Below, piece by piece: positions 1 through 12,664 of a stretch of DNA of 64,000 nucleotides. Under the pieces are notes generated by a model. The model was not told where the DNA came from. It saw only the letters and a list, made by a program, of their open reading frames with translations, and did not search any database. Source of the stretch: Physcomitrium patens (lineage: Eukaryota; Streptophyta; Bryopsida; Funariales; Funariaceae); NCBI RefSeq assembly GCF_000002425.4, contig NC_037262.1, positions 10,253,129 to 10,317,128 on the forward strand, given 5' to 3'. A program made the position numbers and the translations under genes. Within the stretch, counting starts at the first letter, position 1; each line of letters begins with the position of its first letter.

Positions 1-446
1 TATAATAGATGAAAAAATAATAATATTTTTTTTAATAATATCTATTGCTATCATGGATTATCTAAAGATATTATATTAGACAAGGAAACTCAATTTGTAT
101 CAAGATTTTAGTGAACACTTTTCAAGATTTTAAAGGTGGACATAAAAATTATTTTGGACTTTCCATCCTCAAATTGATGGATAAATGGAACATGTAAATT
201 AAGGTTTGAAGTAATATTTGAGGCATATCATCAATTAATAATAAGATGATTAGACAAATTTTTTACCATAGAGAGAGTTTTCTTAAAATAAAATAATAAA
301 TTCTACTATGCAACAAATATCTCTTTTTACTAATTATGATTATCATCCATAATTTGATATTTTTGAATTTCTAATATTTAATAATCCTATGATAAAAGAT
401 TTGATAAATCATTTATTTGAATTACATACAATAATTAAGGTACAAT
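1..446 (+). pseudogene. Ty3/gypsy integrase fragment, plus orientation
   Basis: This is the end of a decayed gypsy pol gene, cut by the window start. In translation it follows the integrase core of the family seen intact near 56-58 kb: the region around the DRGTQF motif, the SAFHPQTDG region and the tail beyond it are recognisable, but stops and frame changes interrupt every frame. Similarity ends near 446, where an anonymous repeat begins. It is the same family as the elements at 1.4-7.8 kb and 52.7-64 kb, in the plus orientation. Confidence 0.6.
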
Positions 447-1369
447 GTTGTAGTAGAGAGAATTTGCTTAAAGAAAGCATTGGACTTCTAACTCTTATTC
501 ATTGCTCAACTAAGCCTTAAGAAAAAAAATATCATCTATATATAAAAAAATTCCTATATAGAAAATTACATCAATATATAAGCTTTAAATATCAAAGGTC
601 ACCAAAAATGTAATAAAAATATTATAAAACCTTGTATATCCTTAAGGTGAATTTTTTCCAAAATTCAACAGCTCATATCTCATGATTGGATCTTTTAAAA
701 AAACCAAAATTTTACATGAAGTACTAATATACTTTTAAAAACTACTACAACAAATTTCAATTGTAAGTTCGTTATAAAACTTGAGATATCACCAAAATCC
801 TAACAGTAACTTCAAACCCTTACTTACATACATGTATGCACATTTTTTCTTCATATCTCACAAATTAAGTATTTAAATATCATAAAAATTTTATATTTAA
901 CTTTTTAATCTAATAACACAAACTTTTGAAAATTTTGAGCCAAAAATTCATCTATAAACTCAAGATATGGCTCTAACCATAACTATCAATAAAACGAATC
1001 ACTTATTACCTTTGAATTACATGTACTATTTTCAATGCTCTATAACTTCTTTATACAAACTTTAAATATATAAGTTCTTTCAAAAGAGATATAGATCTTG
1101 AAATAATCTTTATGGCCGTATCTTTTGATTTCCAAAATCTATCTTAAAACTCCTTGTATCTTTAAAATAGCAATAATATGTTTTAAAAAAATATCTTAAC
1201 TTCAAAAAACTATAACTTCATCATCTTAATTCAAATCTTCTAAAATTTGTATATAAATTCTAGTCCAAATCCTAAACCTTATAATTCTTAATTTTGATTC
1301 TCAAATGTTCTTTTCAAAGTCACCAAAATCTTAGTTATGATTGTAGATAACTTATTGAATGCCTATTAG
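447..1369. repeat. Anonymous AT-rich repeat, copy 1
   Basis: This segment aligns by eye with the segment at about 3607-5490. Shared landmarks are the left end (tgtt..gt followed by an AAAGCA box), a block near 950-1010 containing caagatatggctc, and the stretch that follows it. Copy 2 carries an extra internal block of roughly 800 bases with a tRNA-Asp-type primer binding site. It lies between a plus-strand gypsy integrase fragment and a minus-oriented gypsy LTR. No coding potential is visible. It may be a decayed LTR retroelement or its solo LTR; the family is unknown. Confidence 0.45.
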
Positions 1370-1915
1370 TGTCAAGGATATGAATTAAAAAAGATAAATA
1401 AGCTTAAAAAATCTATGTCAAAAAAAAATTGACAAAATAAAAATAAAGTAATATGCATATTGAAAGCAAATTGGAATGGCTATTGCTAAAAGACAAGAAA
1501 ACTAGAGACTCTTGAATCTAGACTAGAAGAAAGAAAAGAATTGACAAGAATGAAGAAGGCTTCACTCGTCCCTTTATATATACTATCTAACGCAGAGCTA
1601 CATGGTGATGTTCTATAGGACCTGTAATATATGTTGACTTTACAGAACACATGCCTTAGCTTAGAAGACAAGTTTTTTATACATAGACCACATAGTTAGC
1701 TTGTTCTTCAAGCTATCAACATGTGTGGCACATAGCTAACTTGTTGACCATATTTCTAATCTAAAAAGTCAATTATAGACTTCTATAAAATCAAAGTAGT
1801 ATCTAAGAAGCTTCTAGAAAGTTTTTATAGAAGCTATTATGGAATTAATCTATTTTTATCTACTTTTATTTCATCATATAGGTAATTACTAGTTTATATG
1901 TATATGTCCGTGACA
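1370..1915 (-). repeat. 3' LTR of decayed minus-strand gypsy element
   Basis: The segment opens with tgtcaagg and closes with ccgtgaca, the same inverted 5-base termini as the LTRs at 54966-55518 and 60791-61343, and it aligns with them over its whole length of about 546 bases with many substitutions. On the minus strand it reads TGTCA...TGACA. A degraded purine-rich tract lies directly inside it, as expected for the 3' LTR of an element running leftwards from about 7.8 kb. Confidence 0.8.
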
Positions 1916-1956
1916 TTATTCTTCCTTCCAGGGATAAATTCTATGAAGAGTCGTCA

Positions 1957-2380
1957 TCATATATTGAAAAAATCCAAGTTATAACAAATTATATTTGCCA
2001 CATACTTTGATCTTTGTTCTCTTTGAAGATGGTTGATAAGACCTCTCAACCATTGATAGTGTCTCATATCAGGGTCGAAAGATCACCCAGTTATTTGATC
2101 ATTGTTGAGACCTTCATAACTTTTTTAAAATAAAATATTTGAAATACCATTAGAAGTTGTTTCTACTTCTAGTAAAATCACTAAACATTGAGAGTCTTTT
2201 CTAAATTTGTGATATCAATTATATTATATCTTACCATCTATTTAAAGAAGAATATATTATTTTTGAAGATCTTCATCTCAATTGCATCATCTTGAAGGTT
2301 ATGACAATCATAATATCTTATCTCATAGATCAGCAAACAAAGGCTTTTGAATCAAATCCGCTAATTATTGATTTTCTATC
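1957..2380 (-). pseudogene. Decayed counterpart of the gypsy extra ORF
   Basis: On the minus strand this stretch aligns with the 140-codon ORF found between pol and the 3' LTR of the young gypsy element (55560-55982). The alignment runs from the stop region to the start region and sits in the same place, between the chromodomain end of pol and the LTR. Several stops and indels disrupt it. Its presence in an old copy shows that the extra ORF belonged to the family before the recent insertion. Confidence 0.6.
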
Positions 2381-3208
2381 TTCTTAATATCACAAATACA
2401 AAGTAGCTACAACAAAGATAGAAAGTAGAATGTTATCTTACTTAGATCTTGTTTCTTTTATAGAAAAGATCTTCATCTTAATTTTTATGGATGTTGTTGA
2501 TGAAAAGCCTCTACTTTCTTCACTACATTTGTAAGATTCTTTGCTGGCTTCCATGTGCATTCACTAATATCATATCCGTATTAATGGACAAGATATTCCA
2601 ATTTATTTTGGCACTGCCTTGAGTCTAGAATTTTTTCTACTTCTATAGGAAGATGTGGAGCTTGTCTTTTTCTTGATATGTTCACAATCTTGTACAGCTT
2701 AAAAAGAAATGCATAAAAGATGGAATGAATTTTCATTGACTCTGATACATGTAATTGCTAAGCAATAGGATTGATTTTTCTACAAATAAAAAAAAGTACA
2801 AGCCTGTGGTAGTCTAATTTATCACAAAGATGAGTAGTCTTAATAATATAATTAAATAATCATACATTATTACCTACATTGAACTATAGTTATTCCTTTT
2901 GATAGGCATCTATATTGATCTTTTTTTGTTCTTAAGCTTCTTTTAATTATTCTTTTATTGTTGTATGTAGTTCAGACAAATAATTTGAAAAATCCTTTAT
3001 TTTTAGGATTATCAACTTTTAAAAAGTCAAAAATATCAAGTCGTAGATGATAATCATAATTGGCAAAGAAAATTATTTGTTACATAGAAGAATGCTTTGT
3101 ATTATCATAAGCAAACTCTGCCAATGGCAAGAAGGTTCTCCAATTATTTTATTGATAATTGATGGTACACCTTAAGTATTGCTCCAAAACTTGATTTACA
3201 CACTTAAC

Positions 3209-3499
3209 TTATCTATCAGTTTGAGGATGAAATACCAAAGATAGTTTTATATCTATCTTTAGAATCTTAAAAAAGAATTTTTTTAAATTATGATATAAAT
3301 TTAATTTTTCTATCTGATATAATATCCTTAGAAAATCCATGATATTTATAGATATTGTTAAAAAAAAAAGCTTAGAAATTTCTTTATCTATAATAGATTT
3401 TATATATGGTATAAAATAAGCCATCTTTAAGAAATTTTCTACTATCACAAATATAGAATCATACAAACTTGAGACTAAAAGATCCATAATAAAATTCAT
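3209..3499 (-). pseudogene. Integrase core remnant of decayed gypsy element
   Basis: An open stretch of 96 codons matches the part of the integrase core that begins at the first catalytic Asp region (motif DSIFVIV) and runs to FHPQTD. The second Asp (DRGTQF in the intact copy) is lost to substitutions and a small deletion. This is a pol fragment, not an independent gene. Confidence 0.7.
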
Positions 3500-3606
3500 A
3501 GAAACAATTCATAGAAACAAAGACCATAGTTGTTTTAAAATAAATAATGGCTAAAAAAGTCTATAAGGTTGATGACAAGGAATTTTTGATCTTAAATAAA
3601 TATTAT

Positions 3607-5490
3607 GTTATCAGTGTAGAAAAAGTTTGCCTCAAGAAAGCACTAGGCACTTAGTTGCGACTAATTCCTCAATCAAGTCTTGAGATAAGAAAGACCAAGT
3701 TTATATATATATATATATATATATAATATTTTTAGGTGCTATTACACTGTGATTGCTCCCCGGCAATGGCGCCAAAATGTAGTTGCTCGTTTTACTTATT
3801 CCAAATTAATCTAATGGGAATAAACCCGTATAGAGAAATTTGAACACGAGGAATGACTAGTTGCTTAAGCGTTCACGTTAGGGTCACACAATCAATTACC
3901 TCCTGAATGTATCATCTCTATTTCCAATATCTGAACACACAAGGAAACTATAATCTCCTCCTTCATCTTATCGGTCTCTTCCTTACAGTAATTCAATCAT
4001 ACCAATAACTGCTATTTCCACCAATATATTCACCCTCATAATCTCCAACTATAATACTGCACCCTCACAACTTTCAACACACAATTATCCTCATTCCAAT
4101 CACTGGAATTCTTCACACAGAACTGCCATTCACATTACGTTGTTTCATACAAACACAGACTCATTCTCTCTACTGAACTACAATCACATTTGAGCATTCA
4201 ATCTTTCTTCTTCTCAAATATTACCAATCACATTTCCATTCCATAATTCACTTCACAATATTTAAAAACTCTCAATCTTCTTATTCAAAGAAAATAACAA
4301 ACAAAAGAAAAGAGGTAGCACCAAGCTTATCCCTGTTCACAACTATCATAGCGATGGCACCTTAATTAACTTTTACAACTCATATATATTTTCTCTTGAT
4401 TCTCCAGATTCTAATCGTAATTCTATAATTAACCACTTTTAAGAACTAAATCACTCATCTGTCCTCTTGAATTTTCTATTATATGAACTATTAATATATT
4501 TTATCAATATCTTTCAAAAATGAATTAATATCTATTCTACATACATCAAATATATAAGTCTTAAGTTTCCAAATACACCCAAAATATGATAAAAAAAAAC
4601 TCTAAATTCTTATATATCCTTATCAGGTATTATTTTTGAATTTCAATACCTCATATCTTCTAATCTGACTATCCAAATTTACTCAAATTTTATATGTATA
4701 GTTTTTTAACACAATTATCTACCTTTTTTAAAAGATTTGAGCCAAAAATTCTTCTAGAAATTCAAGATATGGCTCCAACCATTACTATGAACAAAATCAC
4801 TTACTTATTGCCTTTGATTTAGATGTGCTGACTTCAACCCTCTATAACTTTTTCATCCAAACTCTAAATTCATCAAACAGTATATAAAAAGTGTAGTCAA
4901 AAAATTGCTCTTTCCAAATCTAGTTGTCGATCTTTTGTTTCACTTTGTAAATATAAGTTATGCCTTAAAGAGTGACAATAGGTACAAAATTGATACTTTA
5001 ACTTTGAGTGCCAATAATTCCATAAAAACTCCAAATCACACAAAATTTGTACCTAATTTATATCCAAAAATCTAAACTTAATGATTCTAGCTTTCAAAGC
5101 TCAAATGACTTCAAAAAAAAAACCTTAATTCCTATTAAGGCCTTGAACAACCTCCTTGAAGTCCATTACGTATGGCCTTTGACCAATAGTAATGAAGATT
5201 CCCATTCCTTGCCTTCATCCAACCATGCTTTGCTTTCATCCCTCTCAATAAGCCTCCTACTAGTTAAAGTTTTCTTTTCTAGGCTCTAATCTCCTCTCAA
5301 GGCTTTTTACTAAATATTTAGGTCCTATAATTTTTTTAAATGCTATAATCAAAAAAGATAAAATTTAAAATAAAGTTTCTTAAATCTACTCTCTTTAAAT
5401 TAATCTATTAATCATTTTAACATACACTAAGATTTATGAACATATTATATGTTCTAATTAATTTTTACATATTATAAGCAATTACAGTAT
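3607..5490. repeat. Anonymous repeat, copy 2, inserted in gypsy integrase
   Basis: Gypsy integrase sequence stops near 3606 and resumes near 5494 with adjoining codons, so about 1.9 kb was inserted. The left part and the right part (about 4540-5340) align with the repeat at 447-1369 at roughly three-quarters identity by eye. The middle holds a (TA)n run (3702-3725) and a primer-binding-site-like sequence at 3757-3774. No protein similarity was seen. It is plausibly a non-autonomous or gutted LTR element in minus orientation; exact ends and target duplication were not resolved. Confidence 0.5.
3757..3774 (-). other. tRNA-Asp-type primer binding site
   Basis: The plus strand reads tccccggcaatggcgcca, which equals the 3' end of plant tRNA-Asp including CCA except for one base. 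The minus strand is therefore complementary to that tRNA, as in a retroelement primer binding site. The adjoining tgtagttg at 3778 could be the LTR edge. Only the 3' acceptor and T-arm half is present, so it is not a tRNA gene. Confidence 0.6.
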
Positions 5491-6693
5491 GACAATGTCA
5501 TTGAACAAAATCTTTGACCACCTTCTATATTTGTAGCCACCAAAAATCTCAAAATACCAACTCTAAAGTCTTGTATCCAAAATGTCCACCTCCTAAAAAA
5601 TCATAGCATGCTTAAAGAATACATAGACGTACTTTTTTTTTTGAAACATATAGACATCTTTTGAAATAGAATAGGTTGTTTTTGAATTTGAATTTAGAAG
5701 CATCATGAGACTTAGAAAAAATATTATTAGTATCATAAATAAGAGGATCAGAAGACATACTTGATTGAATTTTTTTGATAAAGATTGAATTAATAATTAA
5801 GGTTGATTTTATTATTCAAAGATAAAAATGCTTGGGCTTCAAGAGAATCATTCTTTATTGATTAAAAGATGTATCTCCTTCTTTTGGTGCAAGATAAGAA
5901 TGTCTAGAGAGGATGTCTGACAAATCTTATTTTTTAAGACAATATATGATCTTGAAATCAAATCTTAATAAAGACATGCTCTAACAGGCTTGGTGATAAT
6001 TCAATACATGTGCTAATATAAAATATTTGAGGTTCTTGTGAATTGTATATATGGCAACCGGACTAGAAGTACTTTCTAAATAATAATGCCATTCTTCAAA
6101 AGAATTAACAATTTCAAGAAATTTTTTGTTGTGGATTTCATATTTAATCTTGATTACATAAAATTTATTTCTGTTAATGATAATATGGCATCTAAAGCAA
6201 AGTTTGATACATTTATTTCCATAAAGAATATCTTAGAGAAGTCAATTTGATACAAGATTGATATAAAAACAAAGGTTGTATTTAAAGCTTCAAATGTTGC
6301 TTTTGCTTCTTAATTTTAGTGAAGTTTGTCTTTACAAGTTAAATGTGTAAGTAAAGCTGCAACTTGAGAGGAGTCCTTGATAGAAATCTGATAATAGTTA
6401 GCAAATTCCAAAAAACATAGAACATCTTATATCATTTTTGGGATCTTTTAATCCTTAATAGTTTGAATTTTCTTTAAATCAATCATAAATCCATCATTTG
6501 AAATGATGTAATCTAAGAAGTCAACTTGAGTAGTATAGAATATACACTTTTTTTTGTCTTGGCATAGAATCCTCTATCTCTTAATTTTTGTAATACATGA
6601 CAAATATAAAGTTCATATTCTTCTGTGTTCTTAGAATAGATAACAGAAAATAAAATTGTCTAAAGACTCTCAAAAAATATTATTTATAAGACA

Positions 6694-7121
6694 TTAAAAA
6701 ACTATTGGTACATTTATAAGTCCAAAAGATATGATATTATATTCAAAATATCCATACCAAGTTTGAAATATGGTCTTCCATTCATCTCTTTCTTTAATGC
6801 ATATCAAATTGTATGCTCTTTTTAGATCAATTTTTATAAAGATCTTAACTTGATTCAATTGATGAAGAAGTCCAAAAATTAAAGGTAATAAATACTTATT
6901 TTTGATAGTGATCTTGTTGAGTCCTTGATAATTAATACTCATCTACAATGATTCATTTTTTTCTTCATAAATAGAATTAAGATTCTTGTTGGAGATTTGA
7001 AATTACATACAAAGTTCTTAGCTAGATTCTCTTCAAATATATTTCTTAAGTTTATTCGACTCATTTTGTGATAAATTATAGATTGGTCCAAATGGTGGTT
7101 GTGCTCCTTCTTAAAGATCAA
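6694..7121 (-). pseudogene. Reverse transcriptase remnant of decayed gypsy element
   Basis: Two adjacent open stretches (7121-6939 and 6942-6694) cover the start of the gypsy RT domain. The first keeps fragments of the region before the catalytic palm. The second keeps YQGLNKI and the first catalytic Asp region (IDLKRAYN), then the FGLINVP motif. The YLDD motif lies further left in another frame and is damaged. Confidence 0.7.
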
Positions 7122-7514
7122 TTAAATAGTCATAGGAACGATGTTCTACAAGATTAAATATATTTTTTTTCTTAAATATATCCTGAAGTTCTTAATATTG
7201 GCTTAAAATGCCACTTGAAGTCTTTACACCATTAAAAATGAGTATGGCATAAATGACATAAGATAATCATTTTTTTGTAGTATGAAAGAATTTTCTTATA
7301 CCTATAAATATAGGTTTAATTGTACTAGACTTATAATTTTTTAATTCATTAACTATACTCTTAATTATACTTTTAGAAAAATCAAGAGTATAAGAAATCC
7401 AATCTACTGAAAGATTGTATTCTTTTAACTATGATAAGCCTAAAATGATTGGATTAAAAAAAGATCTAATGATATTAAATACTACAAAGCTATTATGACC
7501 ATTGATTATTACTT

Positions 7515-7847
7515 CTATAGGAAGGATTTTGTGAGTAACATCTCCAAAGACAATAGACGACTATCTATGATTTCTACATAAACAGATTTAGTTTTCCTCA
7601 CTAAAGATTTGTTAAGTCTTTTAGCTAATTCTTCATCTAAGAAATACGTTGAGGCTCTTGAATCTAATAAGGTAGAGGCTTTGTAAAATTTAGGTCCTAA
7701 AATACTATTTAATATAAAATAATGAGAGGATTCTGTGGAAAAAACTGGACCTTCATTAGGTATTGTACAAGGTTCTAGCCGCACTGTCTCTATTATAATT
7801 ATATTGAAGAATAAGCACTTTGAAGTCACAACACTTAGCATCAGCAA
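7515..7847 (-). pseudogene. Aspartic protease remnant of decayed gypsy element
   Basis: This open stretch contains LLDSRAS, a mutated form of the DSGA active-site motif, followed by FLDEELAKR, matching the protease of the 59 kb copy. The Gly to Arg change removes an invariant residue. The N-terminal residues beyond about 7804 are copia LTR sequence read through, so the true gypsy similarity ends near 7793. Confidence 0.65.
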
Positions 7848-8139
7848 GATTAATTACAAAAGAGAGTATGAAGTAAGATAACTCTTACTTCCAATACTTA
7901 TTATTTATAGGTGGTGATTATGAATCAATGAGGAAACTTCCATAGACATTACATCTATTTCTACTTCATCCAACTAAATCTTAGGTTCTTTTTTTAATCT
8001 AGCTACCACCTATAAATCCTAGCCCCCACCTACAAATCCTACAAGCCACCATAATAACTTTTTTATATTCTTTTATTATCTTTTGAATACTACTAACTTA
8101 CCTAAGGTAATATTTTTTACTAAATGACTTACTTCAATA
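7805..8139 (-). repeat. Copia element LTR, left (3') copy
   Basis: The segment aligns along its length with 12665-12997, including the shared core tttgaa.tcacaac and a run of ccacctacaaatcct. On the minus strand the copies begin TATTGAAG and TGTTAAAA, so the canonical TG start is mutated here. A purine-rich stretch (minus strand CAAAGTGGAAG) lies just inside at 8140-8151 and fits a polypurine tract. The left edge abuts gypsy protease sequence. Confidence 0.65.
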
Positions 8140-8294
8140 CTTCCACTTTGCTATTGGTCAAAGGGCTTTCAATTCTAAAGCCTTTGTCAATATGTCATGT
8201 CTATCTTTTACTAATGTCTTAGCCAACAAATCAACAAGCATGTCTTTCATTGCATAATACTTCATATCTATCACTTCCATTTAAATCATCTCTC

Positions 8295-9279
8295 TTATGA
8301 AGTAATATTGAATGTCAATGTTTTTGTCCTTAAATAATACTTGGAATTCTTTGCAAAAACAAGACATCTTTGATTGTCACATTTCATTGAAGTTGCTTCC
8401 ATTTGCACATCTCCAATGTCCTCCAAAAGTTGTCTTAGCCATATTACCTCCATTGCACCATGGCTTGCTATTATATATTCTGCCTCCATTGTTAATCTTA
8501 TAATTATTGGTTGTCTATTGTAATTCCATGATATAGCTCTTATTCCAACAAAGAATACATATTCCATTATTGATCTTCTATCATTTGCATCTCTAGTCCA
8601 ATTTGTATTTTTAATAACCATACAAAGTAATGTTATCACCTCCAAGGCACAATTTGAAGTTCAAAGTGTCTTTTAAGTACCTTATGATCTTTTTGATGGT
8701 TTCCCAATGGATTGGTCCAGCCTTTGATATGTGTTGGCTCACAATGCTCACCGCATATGTAAGATCTACCCTTCTACCAACCATTGCATATATTAATGAG
8801 CTCATTGCTATTTTGTATGAAATTCCTTACATTTGACCTTCAACTTTAGCAAATTCTTCATCCGTGAACTTTATCAACTTCAAATTGGCCTCCAAAGGTA
8901 TTCTAAAAGGCTTACACTCCTCCATATTGAATCATTTCAATACCTCTTCAATATACCTGCTTTTGTTTATTATAATGGTCTTTTTAGCACAATCTCTTAC
9001 AAACTCTATTTCTAAATAATAGTGAAGCTCTTCCAAATCACTCATCTCATACTCTCTTTCTAACTTTGACTTCAATCAATCTATCATCTTTATAGTATTG
9101 GTTAAGATAATTAGATCATCAACATATAAGATGACAATCAATGTGAATTCATTTGATTGCATCACATACAATAAATGATCAGCCTCACTCCTTACAAATC
9201 CTTCATTCACAAAGAAAGTATCAATGTGTTGATACCATGCCCTTGGAGATTGCTTTAGTCCATACAAAGATTTCTTCAA
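8295..9279 (-). pseudogene. Copia reverse transcriptase and RNase H remnants
   Basis: The piece at 9076-9279 contains KSLYGLKQSPRAWY and YVDDLIIL, the copia RT motifs with the catalytic YVDD. The piece at 8611-8805 follows the RT-RNase H connection (RRVDLTYAVS). The piece at 8295-8645 follows RNase H, with the DDRRS, TMEAEY and CDNQ regions. The pieces lie in different frames, with stops between them. Confidence 0.8.
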
Positions 9280-9885
9280 CTTACAAACAAGATGTTGATT
9301 GCCTTCTTCGACAAATCCTTAAGGTTGATCCATGGAGATGTCTTCTTTTAAGCTTCCATTTAAGAATGCCATCTTTACATCTATTTGATGCATCTCCAAG
9401 TCCATTGCTGCCCCAATTGACAAAATGATTTTAATGATAGTGAATTTTTCCACAAGAACAAATGTCTCATTAAAATCAACACCAGCAACTTATGAGTAGC
9501 CTTTGGCAACCAATCTAGACTTATATCTCACAATATTATCCATTGCATCCTTTTTTGTTCTAAACACCCAATTACAATCAATTGAAGATCAATTTAATGG
9601 AAGTTGAGTCAATTCCCATGTTTAATTATCCATGAGTGATTTGTATTCTTCTTCTATAGCATTCTCTCACTTCATAGCATCCGTGGACTTCATTGTATCA
9701 CACAAATTTAATGGATCAGCAAGAAGAGCAACATTGGCATGTTCTTCACTTACTTGAGGAAAAATGTGGTCCTTCCACTATTCATCTCGTGATTTTCTTT
9801 CTTTCAAAGAATATCTTCTTTCATTTAGAGAGGCTTCATCTTCTTACACTTTATCCTCTCTTCCAAGCTTCTTCTTCCTTAAAGC

Positions 9886-10815
9886 TTATCTTTTCTCACT
9901 TAAAAATTGATACTCTTCATCATCATTATTATCATCAATAGCTTCATTATATTCATTGTTGGTTCTAATAATTGAAGGCATACTATGATCTACCTTCTTT
10001 GGCACTTTAACTTGATTTGTATTTCTTCCATCCTCATTGTCACCATCATCTTCTTTTTCTTTCTTTGCTGAAATTGATGAGGTGTCTACAAACACACCAT
10101 TACTCCCACTTGGATACATCTCTAAGTGCTCAAAAGTACTCTTATACTCCAAAAATTCAACATCACGACTTTTGATGATTTTTTTGGTTTCTAAAAATAT
10201 TAGCATGTATGCCTTTGTACCTTCACAATATCCAACAAATATACATTTTGTACTCTTTGCATGAAGTTTGGACCTCATACAATCTAGTACCTTTGCATAA
10301 GTAATGCATCAAAAGATCCTCATGTGTAAAACACAAGGTTTTTTGCCACTCCAAGCTTCTTGTAGAGTCATTGATGTGAGTATACTTATAGGGCACCTAT
10401 TCCTTGTATATACTGAAGTAACCATGGCTTCAGCCTAATACTCATGCCCAAGGTGTTGTACATGAAGCATACTCCTTGCTATCTCTACAATGGTGTGATT
10501 TTCTCTTTCAACAATTCCATTTTGTTGTGGAGTGTAAGGAATAGAGGTTTGTCTTGCAATACCTTGAATCTTCAAGAATTCATCAGAATATTTTGATATA
10601 TATTCACTTCCATCATTTTCATAAAATATTTTGATCTTGCACTCACATTGTTCTTCTACAAGAGCTTTAAACTCCTTAAACCTTGAAAAGCATTCACTCT
10701 TAGCTTTAATGATATTAATCCTTACTTTTCTTGAAAAATCATCAATAAATGTAACAAAGTACCTTGCTCCTCTAATTGATGGTGTCTTCATTGGTCCACA
10801 AATATTAAAATGCAC
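9886..10815 (-). pseudogene. Copia integrase remnant
   Basis: The stretch at 10435-10815 shows the integrase core: ARYFVTFIDDFSRK with a catalytic Asp, then YENDGSEY, then PYTPQQNGIVERENHTI with the catalytic Glu, the copia D,D,E pattern. The downstream stretch 9886-10278 has the C-terminal KSTKCIFVGY box and an acidic linker towards RT. A frame break separates the two. Confidence 0.8.
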
Positions 10816-11004
10816 AATCTCTAATAATTTGGTTGCATGTGTTGCAACTCTATTTGGAAATAAACTCCTTTATTGTTTGTCTTGTATGCAACATTCACAA
10901 GTAAGTATCATAGCATTGTGGCTGAAATGACCAAGATCCAAGCCACTTACCATAGATTGAAGCTCCTTCATGCATTTGGCATTTAAATGACCAAGTCATT
11001 GATG

Positions 11005-12200
11005 TTAGATTCCAAACTTTTCTTGGTCTTGTGGAAAATCAACAAATGTAGCCACTTCAATTCCATTCACCTTTTTACAAGTGATGAAGTAGAGATTTCT
11101 ATCTCTAAGGCCTTTGGCAACATATTGTCCACCCATTGTCTTCACAAAGCATCCATTCATGTCAAATTGAACCTTACAACCATATGATACAATTTTGCTC
11201 ACCGAAAGGAGGTTCTTTTAAATCTTTGGCACATATAAGACTTCTTTCAATCTGATCCTCTTGATTTGGCCTTTCACAATGATTTTCACAATAATTGAGT
11301 CAATTCCAATGGCTTGTACCATGCCATTGTCTCCCAATCAAACTTTGGTTGCTGAAATTTCTTCATAAGTATCAAATGAATACTTATATGGTATCATGTA
11401 CTTAGTAGCACCTAAATTTATAATCCACTTAGACATTGCAGCCATTGAGGCTCTTTCACTTGCCATGAAAGCATAGTCATTTCACCAAAGTTATCACAAG
11501 CATTGTTTGCATTCTTTCTATCTCTTTTCTTGGCTTTGTAGCAATTTCTAGTAAAGTGACATGGTTTTCCACAATTATAGCAATTTCTCATGTTGATCTT
11601 TGAACTATCACGTTGGTGAGAATAGCTACCTTTGCCTTGTCTTGAGAATAGAGCCGAATTCTCACTTTGATGTTTTTTTTTTTTTTTTTTTTCTCTTTGT
11701 TATTTCATTGGCAAGTCTTGATATGACATAGTTCATAATAAGCTCCTTCATGTTGATGGACTCCAATGCCATAATGAGGTAGTTGTAGTACTCGAAAAGA
11801 CTCATGAGTAATGTCAACGCAATTTCTCTATCATCAATTGGTGTGTCAACAACTGCTAGCTGGTTTTCAAGTGCTTTTATTTTGTTGAAATGAGCCATGA
11901 GGTCATCTCTTTCTTCCATATTTTTTTTAAGAACTTCTTTCTTGTCCATAGAATGTTGGCAAGGTTTCTACTCTCATAGATGTTGCAAAGAGTCTTCCAT
12001 GCTTACACTGGTCTAATACAAGCAATTATATGTGAAAAGTTAGCATCATCAAGATTTGTTGTAATTATGCCAAAAGCCTTCCTTTTATGTCGTTTATACT
12101 CTTTTTTTACCTTCACATCAGCATCATTACTTGGAAGGTCTTCACTTTCAAAATCAACAAGAAGATGTTATTGCCTTAGAAATCCGAAATGCCTTCTTAA
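11005..12200 (-). pseudogene. Copia gag, protease and GAG-pre-integrase remnants
   Basis: The stretch 11005-11202 resembles a GAG-pre-integrase domain (GLRDRNLYFITC). Around 11514-11600 the minus strand encodes a CCHC zinc knuckle (CYNCGKPCHFTRNC). The stretch 11662-11949 is a gag helix region that runs into a poly-Lys tract from a T-rich run at about 11672-11691. Frames are interrupted between the pieces. Confidence 0.7.
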
Positions 12201-12664
12201 TGAGTAAACTATTATTTACACTCTTCAATCACTCTCAACTTTACTTGTAAGACTTTTCACAAGTTTGATAACCTCTTGAATAAGCTTTACCTCTCTTCAA
12301 TCACCTCTCTTCTTTCACAAAACACTTTTAACTTCACAAAGCACCTCTTATCACAATAAGTGGATTTCTTAAGGAGATTAATACATAAAAGTACAAAGTT
12401 AGAGCACCAATGATGAAACTCAGCAAAGAAATATAATATAAGTGTCGTTAAATATTAATCTAAGGTATCTAACAACCTCAAAGATTATGAATGCAGTTAA
12501 CAACAAATAAGAGCATAACTACATCAACAACTAGATACAAAAGAAGATTTAGAAGATACCAAATTCTAACATCAACAACAATCATAAGATCTACTCTTAA
12601 TACCAACAAAGACTTCAAAGCACTTCAAAACTCATAACTAAAGGTGTATGGGCCCATAACCTAT

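Larger units (their letters stand above)
1916..7804 (-). mobile_element. Decayed Ty3/gypsy chromovirus, minus orientation, 5' end missing
   Basis: Reading leftwards on the minus strand there are a protease remnant (7515-7793), reverse transcriptase (about 6480-7121), RNase H and the integrase zinc region (about 5494-6400), an interruption by an anonymous repeat (about 3607-5490), the integrase core (about 2960-3606), a chromodomain region (about 2500-2650), remnants of the extra ORF (about 1957-2380) and the 3' LTR at 1370-1915. Gag and the 5' LTR are absent; a copia LTR abuts the protease end. Stops and frameshifts occur throughout, so it is inactive. It belongs to the same family as the 55-61 kb element but is much older. 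Confidence 0.8.

Noticed and set aside
3757..3774. tRNA-Asp gene
   Set aside because: Only the 3' 18 bases match; the anticodon arm, D arm and 5' acceptor strand are absent. A retroelement primer site explains it better.
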